39,122 nucleotides of DNA from positions 1 to 39,122 of the forward strand of contig JASJDI010000012.1 in NCBI GenBank assembly GCA_030065155.1, written 5' to 3'. Shown here in pieces: positions 18,762 through 27,735 of this stretch; position 1 is the stretch's first letter, and the number at the start of each line of letters is the position of its first letter. The notes beneath the pieces are model-generated. The model had not been told where the DNA came from and ran no database searches. It worked only from the letters and a program-made list of their open reading frames with translations. Source of the stretch: Xenococcaceae cyanobacterium MO_188.B29 (GTDB lineage: Bacteria > Cyanobacteriota > Cyanobacteriia > Cyanobacteriales > Xenococcaceae). A program made the position numbers and the translations under genes.

Positions 18762-19461
18762 TCAAACAAGATCAAAATCATCCGCAGTTAAAGTAGTTGT
18801 ATCTACTCCTGTTAAAATCGCCAATGTTTCACTGCCGAAAATAATGCTATGACCCTCAAAGTCTAAGTCATTGAATCTCACATCTCCTGACCCGAACAAA
18901 CCAATTTTATCTACATCAACAGTAAAGTCGGTTATAGTATCTCTCCCTTCTCCAGCAGCCAAGACAAAAACGTCTGAACCACGACCACCAGTTAATACAT
19001 CTCTGCCAACTCCACCGATTAAAAAGTCACCGCCTCCACCACCGTGAAGTTCGTCACCACCTGTTTCACCGAAAAGTGTATCACGACCACGACCACCAGT
19101 AAGTGTATCATTGCCGGCTCCACCATACATGAGATCTCTGTTATGAATTTCATGCACATCACGACCGAAAAGACGCTCACTCCTATCGTCTGTGCCTAAA
19201 ACTAATTCACTTTGTATAGGACGGTTATTGAATCCATCTTCATCGATGAATACAGTGTCATCTTCTGTGATTTGTGGGAGAATTAAATCTCTTTGTACGT
19301 TTCTGAAGTTTTGTAGATCGTTTGCATCTACTACAACGGTATCAGCAGCTACAACCCAGGTAGCATCGCTTAGAGCTCCTGCGGTTAAAGAACCTCCATA
19401 TTCATAAACTTGAGAATGCCCGTGTAATAAGTGGGAAGGATCGAACGTTCCCCCATCGATA
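18762..19461 (-). pseudogene. RTX calcium-binding protein, 5'-truncated
   Basis: The C-terminal part of a secreted hemolysin-type protein. Six glycine-rich nonapeptides occur in sequence (GGAGNDTLT, GGRGRDTLF, ETGGDELHG, GGGGGDFLI, GGVGRDVLT, GGRGSDVFV), followed by the usual RTX ending (DTITDFTVDVDKIGL). The frame stays open upstream of any plausible start (a GTG at 19157 lies mid-domain) for another 100 codons to 19461, then meets the inverted-repeat element at 19462 and stops inside it. The N-terminal part is therefore missing. Type I secretion would be expected for the intact parent. A truncated protein starting at an internal codon cannot be excluded. Confidence 0.7.
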
Positions 19462-19588
19462 CTAGAACACCGATTCAGTATTCAGAATCCAGTCCAGATC
19501 TGGGATTACGGGAGTTCTCAAAAGCCGAGATTTCGTTGGCTGAATATCCAAAAAAGTAGTTTTTGGTATTACTGAATCGGTGTTCTAG
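19462..19588. mobile_element. MITE-like element with 19-bp perfect inverted ends
   Basis: CTAGAACACCGATTCAGTA (19462-19480) is repeated exactly inverted at 19570-19588. The 127-bp unit carries no gene, and its outermost CTAG on each side may be a target duplication, as made by some IS5-family (IS427-group) elements. It sits precisely between two 5'-truncated genes facing away from it. The size and ends fit a miniature inverted-repeat transposable element; the parent insertion sequence is not in this window. Confidence 0.75.
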
Positions 19589-20577
19589 AGGCATTACAAT
19601 CCTTAGACTATCGCTATGGACTAAGCCTGTCATCTTCAAAGACTAGACAAATAAAAGAAATAGCCATTGAAGAGATAGAGACAAGCAGTTACTTTTACCC
19701 AGCAGGTGCATCAGCATATCCGCAAAATCCAAAGCTAAACCTGACTACTACCTTTGTATTTCGCTCCATATATCGACAACTAATGAGGATAGGGATATTA
19801 TCTCTTCTTTTCAGCATCATTAGTAACTATACTGAGATAGCTTACAGGCAGTCTTACTTACAGGCACAGGGAGCCTTAGAGTCAATTCAAGTGCTAAAGG
19901 CAGCAGAAAAATATCCAGATTGCTTGCAGCAAGTAGAAACATTTCCCCAAAGTTATTCAGACTTAGAGACTGAAGTAGAAAATTTGCTACAAGAGTGTCA
20001 GCAAGGTCAGGCAAAAGAAGAACTAGCTGAAGCTAGAAAGCTAGCCGAACAAAGCAAATTCAAAGAAGCGATCCTCATTGCTGCTCAAGTTCCTGCCGAT
20101 ACAAATGTTTATTTTGAAGCACAGAAGCTCATAGAGCAGTGGTCTGAGAAAATTTTCCTCATTGCCAGCAATCAATACCAAGAAGGCAAACTCATTCAGG
20201 CAATAGCACTTATGGGTAATATTCCTGCTGGCAGTTCTTGGGCGGAAAAGGCGGAGGCGACAATTCAGCAGTGGAATCAAGATTGGCAGCAGAATCAGAT
20301 TTATATTCAATCAGCCCAGAAGGCAATGGATGCAGGACACTGGAAGAAGGCTATCAAAATGGCAAATAAAGTTAGTCATACTTATTATTGGCAGAAGCAG
20401 AGTAATCTAATTATTCAAACGGCAAAGGCGAAAATAGCATCGGCTCAAGTTGCTGATTCTACGAGAACCCGAAAATATCGTTCTCGTTCAACTTTGCCAC
20501 GCCCCAAGTTAATTCCTCGTTCCCGTCTCACTAAATGGATTTGTTTGAATAATCCTAATCCTAAATGCAATAAGTAA
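19589..20577 (+). pseudogene. Helical-repeat protein, 5'-truncated by the element
   Basis: The frame is open from the right edge of the MITE-like element without an initiating codon or ribosome site. The first ATG (19783) lies 65 codons in and has no ribosome site. About 328 codons remain: an unassigned start, a short hydrophobic stretch (ILSLLFSIIS), then three helical repeats of about 45 residues (EARKLAEQSKFKEAILIAAQVP, NQYQEGKLIQAIALMGNIP, AQKAMDAGHWKKAIKMANKV), which look TPR-like, and a basic Arg/Lys-rich tail ending NPKCNK. Such repeats occur in cyanobacterial kinases and caspase-like proteins, but the missing N-terminus prevents naming. A shorter protein from 19783 might still be made. 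Confidence 0.6.
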
Positions 20578-20664
20578 TCCCTCTTTTAATTTAGTATCAA
20601 TTACCTATTTTTGAGTCTATTCAACTGAAAACTGCTGTTAATTACTATATCAATCATAATTAAA

Positions 20665-20693
20665 AGCGATCGCCCAATAAACAGGCGATCGCT
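20665..20693 (-). terminator. HIP1 hairpin between convergent genes
   Basis: AGCGATCGCC (20665-20674) and GGCGATCGCT (20684-20693) form a perfect 10-bp stem with a 9-base loop. On the minus strand, after the DUF3153 gene, the stem is followed by TTTTAATTA; on the plus strand by a weaker tail. It most likely ends the DUF3153 transcript. Confidence 0.65.
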
Positions 20694-20720
20694 CTTGATT
20701 AAAAAAGTTTTATTCTGTAA

Positions 20721-21524
20721 CTAAACTGATTGAGTCTTGGCAGGAGTAACTCCAGGGAAATGTCTGTATTTCACATAAAAACCAACTATGATTAACACAA
20801 TAATAATCGCTGTACCAATACCTAAATAATTAGGAAGCCAAACAACAGCTTTAATATGATTGATTTTTCCTGGTTGTAATTGCCAAATCAATTTTCCTGG
20901 AATATTTTTAACTGGACTTAAAAGATCGCGACCTTTAAGATTACGAGTAACCCAAGGAGCGTTCAATTGAAAAGTTAGGTTGACGAAAGAACTAGAATCA
21001 AAAACAATTTTGTTTTGCTCAGCAATATTCCCTAAAGATCTTAAATCAATAGTTAAATCGAGATAATTTCTCTCTAACATAAGTAAGTTACTTTGTCGCA
21101 GAGATATCTGAGAATTAAGAGAAGTTAGCTCGTCTGTTTCTGTAGGTAATGATGAATCAGTAGGAGCAGAATTACCATAGAAAAATTGATTGAATTTATT
21201 AGATAACTCTTTAGCATTACTAAAAGGAATTACAACAGCCAATTCATCTGAAGAGATATGTTTTACTTTCCCTCGTAGTTTATAGGCTCTATCTTCAATA
21301 CTTTTCAGCCATTCTTTAGTTGCCGATCGATCTAGACTAGTTAAGTCTTCTCCAACTCGAACGTGTTGAACAATAGTACCATCGTAAGGACTATCAAAAC
21401 TAACTCCTACATCATAGTCTACACATCCAGTCAACAAAGTCAGCAAACACAGAATAAAAGGTAATAAGTAAAGAATGGGATTTTTTGAGTTTTGATACTG
21501 ATAGCTATTTTCCTCTTTATTCAT
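20721..21524 (-). CDS. DUF3153 lipoprotein
   Basis: A 267-residue protein of the cyanobacterial DUF3153 family. The signal segment ILYLLPFILCLLTLLTGC (residues about 17-34) ends in a lipobox with Cys34, so the protein should be lipid-anchored. A second membrane helix near residues 227-247 (LGIGTAIIIVLIIVGFYVKY) anchors the C-terminus. Between them is a beta-rich domain beginning DYDVGVSFDSPYDGTI and including VVWLPN. The function is unknown. A good ribosome site (CAGGAGAAAGT) precedes the ATG. Confidence 0.8.
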   Translation of the reverse strand: MNKEENSYQYQNSKNPILYLLPFILCLLTLLTGCVDYDVGVSFDSPYDGTIVQHVRVGEDLTSLDRSATKEWLKSIEDRAYKLRGKVKHISSDELAVVIPFSNAKELSNKFNQFFYGNSAPTDSSLPTETDELTSLNSQISLRQSNLLMLERNYLDLTIDLRSLGNIAEQNKIVFDSSSFVNLTFQLNAPWVTRNLKGRDLLSPVKNIPGKLIWQLQPGKINHIKAVVWLPNYLGIGTAIIIVLIIVGFYVKYRHFPGVTPAKTQSV

Positions 21525-21611
21525 ACTTTCTCCTGACTTGTAACCAATTTGATTAAGTTTCTAGTTTTTCTCTTGACCAACAACTAATGACTAATGACCA
21601 ATAACTAACTA

Positions 21612-22910
21612 CTATTTAGAAGCAACTCCTAACTGAGCAAATAAGATATGGGGAAGATTCGAGCCACCACCGACCCAATCAGCCTCCTGACTTAAATCTA
21701 CCAGGTTATTGAAAGCATCAAAAATATTTCCTGCCACCATAGTATTTTTGAGACGACCAACAATTTTGCCGTTCTCGACTTTGTAGCCCAAATCTAGGTT
21801 GACAGAGAATTCTCCTGCTAGTTGATTCGATTGCCCTGCACCCAAAACCTGATCGACGATAACACCTTCTTTCATTCCTGCAATCAGTTCATCTACAGTA
21901 GTTGAACCAGGGCTAACACACATATTAACTACACTGGGGTTGGGACGAGATAAACCACCTCTGAAGCCATTCCCTGTGGATTGAGTCTTGGCACGAGCAG
22001 CCCAAAGTAAATCCCAGTAAAATTGTTTAATTATGCCCTGGTCAATAAATACTTTTTGACTGGTAGGAATACCTTCATCATCAACATCACAAGCATTAAC
22101 ACCAATTTGAGGATCTTCTTTAAGAGTTAGTTTGCGATCGAATACTTGTTGTTCTAGTTTATCTGCTAAGGGAGAAGCTTTTTGCAGTACTGCTTGACCA
22201 GACAAAATAGTTTTGAACAAACTACCCAGAGTAAAAGCTGCTGCCAAGGGAGTAAACAACACGGGATACGAACCACTAGTAATCGTAGCTGCTTGCTCTG
22301 CTCTTTGATATTTTTCCAGCAATTTTTGTAATAATTGGTCTGGTTTAGGTTGACTATCTTTAGTTACGTCAAAGGCGAAAGCTTGGAGGAAATCTTCTCC
22401 TCGGACTAAGTTACCAGAAAGACTGCTACTAATACTCTGATTATGGCGTTGGGCAACAGCACCTGTGGTTGTAGCTAATTCTACTGTGCTAGAGCGAACA
22501 CTAAAGTCAACATCAACTAAAATATCAGCATTGTATTCATGAACTTGTGCAACTAACTGATTACCCATCTCGACTAATTCTTCTGTAGAGGAAGAAGGGG
22601 TATTCGTTGCCTCGCTCGTAATCTTGGTATTTTCTGCTAAACTAAACTCAACTCGATCGCCGATAGCTGCGGTAGCCAAAGCAGAATCAACCAGTTCTTC
22701 TAAGCGAGAAAGATCGCTAGAACTGGCAAATCCTAATTTACCATCAGCAATTACCCTAAGTGCTACTCCTGCTGTTGCTTTAGTTTGTAGAGATTTAAGA
22801 CGATTATTGGCAAAATCGATATTGGTATTTTGACTGTCTTGATAATAAACTTCGGCTTCTACACCCCGACGGCGAGCCAAATCGATTAGTTTTTCAATAG
22901 TTTGATTCAT
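21612..22910 (-). CDS. pmbA: PmbA/TldE-type metalloprotease partner
   Basis: A 432-residue protein of the TldD/PmbA family. In characterised systems TldD carries the HExxxH zinc motif and PmbA (TldE) lacks it, the two forming a peptidase that trims unfolded or modified peptides. Here no HExxxH is seen, supporting the PmbA side. Family blocks include EVYYQDSQNTNIDFANNRLK, GVALRVIADGKLGFASS, and the C-terminal GQSNQLAGEFSVNLDLGY and NTMVAGNIFDAFNNL. The TldD partner is not in this window. It is downstream of the RNB-protein gene, separated by a 53-bp gap that contains a 30-bp palindrome. Confidence 0.88.
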   Translation of the reverse strand: MNQTIEKLIDLARRRGVEAEVYYQDSQNTNIDFANNRLKSLQTKATAGVALRVIADGKLGFASSSDLSRLEELVDSALATAAIGDRVEFSLAENTKITSEATNTPSSSTEELVEMGNQLVAQVHEYNADILVDVDFSVRSSTVELATTTGAVAQRHNQSISSSLSGNLVRGEDFLQAFAFDVTKDSQPKPDQLLQKLLEKYQRAEQAATITSGSYPVLFTPLAAAFTLGSLFKTILSGQAVLQKASPLADKLEQQVFDRKLTLKEDPQIGVNACDVDDEGIPTSQKVFIDQGIIKQFYWDLLWAARAKTQSTGNGFRGGLSRPNPSVVNMCVSPGSTTVDELIAGMKEGVIVDQVLGAGQSNQLAGEFSVNLDLGYKVENGKIVGRLKNTMVAGNIFDAFNNLVDLSQEADWVGGGSNLPHILFAQLGVASK

Positions 22911-22930
22911 TAGTTTTTAGTTATTTTTAT

Positions 22931-22960
22931 CGTAGAGACGTTCCATGGAACGTCTCTACG
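22931..22960. repeat. Perfect 30-bp palindrome
   Basis: CGTAGAGACGTTCCA followed at once by its exact inverse, TGGAACGTCTCTACG, lies between pmbA and the upstream RNB gene. Similar GTAGAGACGT...ACGTCTCTAC elements are widespread intergenic repeats in cyanobacterial genomes. A related decayed copy is at 26567-26588 (ACGTAG-CCTT-CTACGT followed by CTCTAC). It could act as a processing or attenuation hairpin. Confidence 0.9.
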
Positions 22961-22963
22961 TGG

Positions 22964-25219
22964 TTATTCTTCTTCCAAGTCTGCGTTACTAGCTTCGCTA
23001 CCACCACCAACGGTAACTAGGTCTATTTGCTGACGATAGTAGTCTACACTTTTTACTTCTACTTCTACTCGATCGCCTAAGCGATAGGCAATACGATTTT
23101 TTCTGCCTACCAAACAGCTATGACGGGAACGATATTCATACCAGTCATCTTTAAGGGAACTAACATGAACTAATCCTTCGACTAATAAGTCTTCTATTTC
23201 CACAAAAAAGCCATAAGATTGTACACCAGTAATCAGACCTTCAAAAATTTTACCGGTACGCTCTTTCATTTTTTCGGCTTTTCTCAAGCCTTCTAGGTCT
23301 TTTTCGGCATCTTCTGCTAGCTTTTCTTTATCGTTGAGATGAGAAATAACCTTGTGTAATTCTTCTTCAATTTCGCTGTGCATCGCAGGAGGTAAGACAC
23401 TCCAGTTGATTTGTCCGTGGCAACTACTACTGTGAAGATCGACCCCATGTTTAACTCTACTATGACGACGATCTCTTCCGTCAATAAATACTGCTTTTAA
23501 GATTCTTTGGACTAATAAATCTGCGTAGCGTTGTCCAGGGGATAGACAATGGGTATAACCATTATCGTAAGCTAATCCAAAGTGAGAACCAGGCTTAGTG
23601 GTGTATTTAACTGGTTTAAAAGTACCTTGTAGTAAATAATTAAGCACTAAGTTTTCTGGAGATGTGGCAAATTTTTGGGTTAATTGTTGATAGTCTTGAG
23701 AACTAACTTCTGCTTCTGGGTCTAGATCTAAGTCTAATTTGAGATTGTTACCTAGCTTGAGTAAGTCTTCTAGTTCTTCTACATCTGGTTCTGGTTGAGT
23801 ACAATATATTCCAGGTACACTCAACGCTTGTAGATGATCGGCAACGGCTTTACCTACGAGTACCATTAATTCAGTTAGTAGAGAATGAACTGGTAAGGCA
23901 GAAGCCGACAAAATTGCCCCTAATCTACCTTCATCTTTATAAAGACTAGATATTTCTGGGGTAGCAATTTCAAAACCACCTCTTTGGATTCTTTGTGCTT
24001 TGACTAGAGGACTGAGAGTAAAGAATAGATCGTTTAGTAAGTCAACAGCAGCAGCCATTTTTTTAGTTTTTTGTTCTTGTTCTCCTAGTAAGGACTGCAC
24101 TTGTTGGTAAGTAAATAGATGGTCTACTTTAACTACTGAAGGTTGGATGCTGTACTCGACTACTGAACCTAATTCATCGATAGTCATTAAGACAGAGATA
24201 GTTAAACGATCTTTTCCTTTGACCAAAGAACAGCAGCTACTTACTTCTTCTGGTAGCATGGGTAGGATTTTTTTCCGTAAATTAATTCCTGTTCCTCGTT
24301 TTTTGGCTGCGCGATCGAGGGATGAATCCATCTCTATATAATGAGCTATATCTGTGATATGCACTCCTAATTGCCAATGTCCTACTTCTGTTTTTTCTAA
24401 AGTAAGAGCATTATCTACCCAGATATTCATTCCCGACTCAAATTCTGGTTCAATGGCAATAGTTAGCTTTTTCCTTAAATCCAAACGCTTTTTGATTTCA
24501 GCAGCAGGAATTTTACCCCCTAAACTTTGCGCATCTTTGAGCGCACTTTCTGAGAAGCTTTGTACGAGGTCATGCTTACAGGAGACAATATCTACATCGG
24601 CAGCTTCTTCAGCATCACTACCCAAAACCCTGGTTACTTTACCCAGAGGAGGAAGTTGTCCAATCGGATAGCGGACTACCGAAACATGAACTAGATGTTC
24701 TACTGCTTCTGCTAAATCTTGTCCATTTTGGTTTAAATCCAGTTCAAAGAGAAGACGATCATCTAGGGGGACAGCACGATATTTTTCTTCTGCTTCGGTA
24801 ACTGTAGCTAGTAAAGAAGGATTAGCCCTTTCTAAAATTAATTTAACTTCACCTTCAGGAGAGCGACGACGACTACCTTCTTTAATAATCTTTACTAAAA
24901 CTCGATCGCCATTCCACGCATTACTTAAATGACTTTCCCGTACATAAATGTCATCGGCATTTTCTTCATCTTGAATAGCAAAGCAAAATCCTTTACTAGA
25001 ACAGCGTAGTTTGGCTTCTACGACATCTTCTTCATAAATTCTGCGATATTTTCCTCTTTCTTTGAGTAAAACACCAATTTTTTCCAGAATCTCTAAAGCA
25101 ATCTGTAATTGGTCGATATTTTCCTCATCTTCACAGCCTAGTTTTTTTTCTAGGTTTTTGGCTGCAACTAGTTTATCCTCTACAAATTGACTTAATAATG
25201 TAGCGATCGAAAACTCCAT
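22964..25219 (-). CDS. zam: RNB-domain (RNase II/R family) protein, Zam-like
   Basis: A 751-residue protein with an N-terminal winged-helix and cold-shock-type region (to about 200), an RNB domain (about 245-590) and a C-terminal S1 domain (about 654-740, GKIFEGLITGVQSYGFFVEIE). It matches the cyanobacterial protein called Zam in Synechocystis, linked there to acetazolamide resistance. The RNB catalytic cluster D-x5-D-x-D-D is not kept: the aligned stretch (256-270) reads IEPEFESGMNIWVDN, leaving one aligned aspartate, Asp269. In YTHCLSPGQRYAD (555-567) the usual first Arg of the RRYPD motif is Gln563. Exonuclease activity is therefore doubtful; RNA binding may remain. The start ATG has AAAGGA upstream. 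It is divergent from the dsRBD-like gene. Confidence 0.82.
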   Translation of the reverse strand: MEFSIATLLSQFVEDKLVAAKNLEKKLGCEDEENIDQLQIALEILEKIGVLLKERGKYRRIYEEDVVEAKLRCSSKGFCFAIQDEENADDIYVRESHLSNAWNGDRVLVKIIKEGSRRRSPEGEVKLILERANPSLLATVTEAEEKYRAVPLDDRLLFELDLNQNGQDLAEAVEHLVHVSVVRYPIGQLPPLGKVTRVLGSDAEEAADVDIVSCKHDLVQSFSESALKDAQSLGGKIPAAEIKKRLDLRKKLTIAIEPEFESGMNIWVDNALTLEKTEVGHWQLGVHITDIAHYIEMDSSLDRAAKKRGTGINLRKKILPMLPEEVSSCCSLVKGKDRLTISVLMTIDELGSVVEYSIQPSVVKVDHLFTYQQVQSLLGEQEQKTKKMAAAVDLLNDLFFTLSPLVKAQRIQRGGFEIATPEISSLYKDEGRLGAILSASALPVHSLLTELMVLVGKAVADHLQALSVPGIYCTQPEPDVEELEDLLKLGNNLKLDLDLDPEAEVSSQDYQQLTQKFATSPENLVLNYLLQGTFKPVKYTTKPGSHFGLAYDNGYTHCLSPGQRYADLLVQRILKAVFIDGRDRRHSRVKHGVDLHSSSCHGQINWSVLPPAMHSEIEEELHKVISHLNDKEKLAEDAEKDLEGLRKAEKMKERTGKIFEGLITGVQSYGFFVEIEDLLVEGLVHVSSLKDDWYEYRSRHSCLVGRKNRIAYRLGDRVEVEVKSVDYYRQQIDLVTVGGGSEASNADLEEE

Positions 25220-25681
25220 TTAATATATTCCTTTCATACTTAAGTGAGTAATTACACGAGACGTAGATATAAATGCACTGATTGATAAAACTAACCTCTG
25301 TTTAGCCGTGGCGTGAAATCGCAGCTAAATTGCTCAGAAGCTCTTTATTTCAGAGCATTCATAAAATCGACTAACTTGATTTTTAACTTGCTCTAGCTAT
25401 CTAACTCACCAACTAGGTTCTAAGCTTAATGAAGATGCTACCAACCAAGATGATAAGTTAGTGTGCAGTTAGTCTGTATCTATTTTAGATTCTCTTTGCC
25501 TATTGGCAAATTTCTTTTTAGATTAGTCTATTAATAGTAATTTTGCACTAATCTATAAAGTAGTTCAGAATGAAGAAGTTCAGGAGTTCAGAATAATCTC
25601 TGACTCCTGAACTACTGTAACTCCTGAATTACTGTAACTCCTGAACTTCTATTTTCCATAACCTCTAGTAAAACCAAGATA
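25220..25681. other. Divergent intergenic region with repeats
   Basis: This 462-bp gap separates the RNB gene from the divergent gene starting at 25682. At 25575-25649 there are direct copies of ACTGTAACTCCTGAA and an inverted GAAGTTCAGGAGTTCAG versus CTGACTCCTGAACTAC, able to fold. The rest is AT-rich with no recognised gene, tRNA or RNA motif. Related TTCAGGAGTTCAG occurs near 7520. Confidence 0.6.
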
Positions 25682-26542
25682 ATGTTGAAGCAATTTCGCA
25701 CTCTTTACCCTCATGGCAGCATAGTTAGTGAACTAGTTAATATCGATCGCGGGCAATATATAGTGAAAGTCAGTATAAAAATCGATCGGGTTGTTCTGTC
25801 TACTGGTTTAGCTGCTGCTGATAAAATTGAAACCGCCGAAGACAATGCCAGGGAGAGAGCGTTATTAGCTTTAGCTTTAGATACTATCTCTAATCTTTCT
25901 AAGTCAGCAGGAACTGTTATCGATCATTCTACTCAAGAAATTAACAAATTATCTAATTTAGCTAAGGTATCTTTAGAGCAAGAGTCTAGAACAGAAAAGA
26001 AAACCGATCGAGTACAACCCCTTGCTGCCAATGCATCTATCTCTTCTCCGTCAACGCCTGTAGCTAAGATAGAGCCAGAAGTTAATAACCATCTTATCGA
26101 GTCATCTGCTCCTCCTCACGAGATTGATGAAGTGAATACAGACTTGGCTGCTACTAAACAAAATACCCCAGACAAAACAGAGTTTAATACTTCTGTTGTA
26201 ACTCCATCTAATCAAGATTTGAGGGTAGAATCCATTCCCGAACAACTAGATAATCCCTTACCAGAAGCCCCACCGCCAGTTACTTATGAAGAAAAATCAT
26301 CTTCAGTACCAACTTCTCAAGATATCACTAACTCATCAACTCAGATGATCGAAACTGTGGAATTTGATTTTAACGAAATTAAAAGTAGAACCGATGTGGA
26401 AATTAAACGTTTAGGTTGGACAAAAGAACAAGGACGAGACTTTTTATTACAAACCTATGGTAAGCGATCGCGCCTTCATCTTACCGATCAAGAATTAATG
26501 GACTTTCTCCATTATCTAGAGTCTCAATCAAACCCAACTTGA
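25682..26542 (+). CDS. Conserved protein with dsRBD-like start
   Basis: A 286-residue protein in three parts. Residues 1-65 read like the beta-beta-alpha half of a double-stranded RNA-binding domain (YPHGSIVSELV, QYIVKVSIKIDRVVLSTGLA, then ETAEDNARERALLALAL). A middle stretch of about 150 residues is Ser/Thr/Pro/Glu-rich and probably disordered. The C-terminal 55 residues are a compact block (IKRLGWTKEQGRDFLLQTYG, KRSR, LTDQELMDFLHYLE) shared by several cyanobacterial proteins of unknown role. The dsRBD assignment is by eye and tentative. It is divergently placed from the Zam-like gene, so a shared RNA-related role is possible but unproven. Confidence 0.6.
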   Translation: MLKQFRTLYPHGSIVSELVNIDRGQYIVKVSIKIDRVVLSTGLAAADKIETAEDNARERALLALALDTISNLSKSAGTVIDHSTQEINKLSNLAKVSLEQESRTEKKTDRVQPLAANASISSPSTPVAKIEPEVNNHLIESSAPPHEIDEVNTDLAATKQNTPDKTEFNTSVVTPSNQDLRVESIPEQLDNPLPEAPPPVTYEEKSSSVPTSQDITNSSTQMIETVEFDFNEIKSRTDVEIKRLGWTKEQGRDFLLQTYGKRSRLHLTDQELMDFLHYLESQSNPT

Positions 26543-26641
26543 GTTTTTATTATGACTCCTGTACGGACGTAGCCTTCTACGTCTCTACTTCTGAAATCCT
26601 TACTTCTATTTTTAAGCTAGATCCAAACAAATAACGACTAA

Positions 26642-27586
26642 TCACGAACCATTATCTGCATCAGCATTCTGAAACTTAGGTAATTCTACTGCAGCTAAAG
26701 ATTTGGGTTTCTTTTGGCTATTAGTACTAGTAATTACAGGAGAAGGCCAATTGGTTTCCTTAGATTTTTTGCTAGTTAACTTTAATTCTGATTCTAGAGG
26801 ATAAATTTCTTTGTTAAGACCTAGATTAGAAGACTTGATTGTCGAAGTTTCTTTACTCGTTTGGGTTTGTGACCAAGCTTTAATAGGTTGAGGCTGAGTC
26901 TGTAATAAATCCCGATCGAGGTTTGTCTTAGGTATCTTACCAGAGGAAGCTACTTCTCGATATTTATCTAAAGCTGCTTTGTACTGTAAAGTGTAGCGTT
27001 GCTGACGACTGAGTCGATCGGATAATTCTTGTACTTGTTGAGTTTTCATCAACAAATCGTGATTCTTTTCGTTATATTTTTCTTGCAGCAAAGCATATTT
27101 ACTCTCTAATTGAGTAAACTTTTCATTGGTTGTTTCTAGCTGTTTAGTTAAGTTATCTACCAGAATTTTTTGACCATGGACTTCCTGTTTAGCACTTTCT
27201 AATTCTTGAATAACGTGGGCAGTATCTTCTTGAGCATGATTAATTTCTTCTGCTTGTTGAGCAATAAGTAGATCGGTACTCTGAGAACGTAATTGATGTT
27301 CTTGAATTCTATTATTAGTTTCTGCTATTTCTTGCTCTAATTGAAAGACTTTTTTGAGCAGTTTGCGATTATGTTCTCTTAATTTATGAGCTAATCTATG
27401 CCAATCAATATTTTGTGATTTTGGGGTTGCTTGACTCTGCTCTTTCTGCTCCGAAACAGATGGCGATAAATTGGTTGGATTGTCTGGTTTGCCTTCGTCA
27501 TGATTCCCCTGATTATTAATCTCTGTTTGATTTACAGATTGGTTATCAGAGTTAGGATTTTGGTTGAGATTATTGGTTTCACTCAT
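26642..27586 (-). CDS. Coiled-coil protein of unknown function
   Basis: A 314-residue soluble protein. The first 65 residues are Asn/Gln/Ser-rich and likely disordered. Residues about 66-210 are strongly helical with heptads (LREHNRKLLKKVFQLEQEIA, VQELSDRLSRQQ), a long coiled coil. After the conserved-looking YTLQYKAALDKYREVASSG the last 90 residues are again low in order. There is no signal peptide or membrane span. Composition resembles scaffold or cytoskeleton-associated proteins, but no family was recognised. It is on the same strand as csaB, which ends upstream with a 149-bp gap. Confidence 0.6.
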   Translation of the reverse strand: MSETNNLNQNPNSDNQSVNQTEINNQGNHDEGKPDNPTNLSPSVSEQKEQSQATPKSQNIDWHRLAHKLREHNRKLLKKVFQLEQEIAETNNRIQEHQLRSQSTDLLIAQQAEEINHAQEDTAHVIQELESAKQEVHGQKILVDNLTKQLETTNEKFTQLESKYALLQEKYNEKNHDLLMKTQQVQELSDRLSRQQRYTLQYKAALDKYREVASSGKIPKTNLDRDLLQTQPQPIKAWSQTQTSKETSTIKSSNLGLNKEIYPLESELKLTSKKSKETNWPSPVITSTNSQKKPKSLAAVELPKFQNADADNGS

Positions 27587-27735
27587 AGGGATTAAGCTTA
27601 ATGTAAGAATTGAACTGAAGAGATAAAGTCAACTATATTTTGAGACTATAACTATAACTTTTATAGTGACTGGTTTTTGCTAGGTAAAGCTTATATCCTT
27701 TTCTCTCAATTGCCTACATTTATTAACAATAGTTT

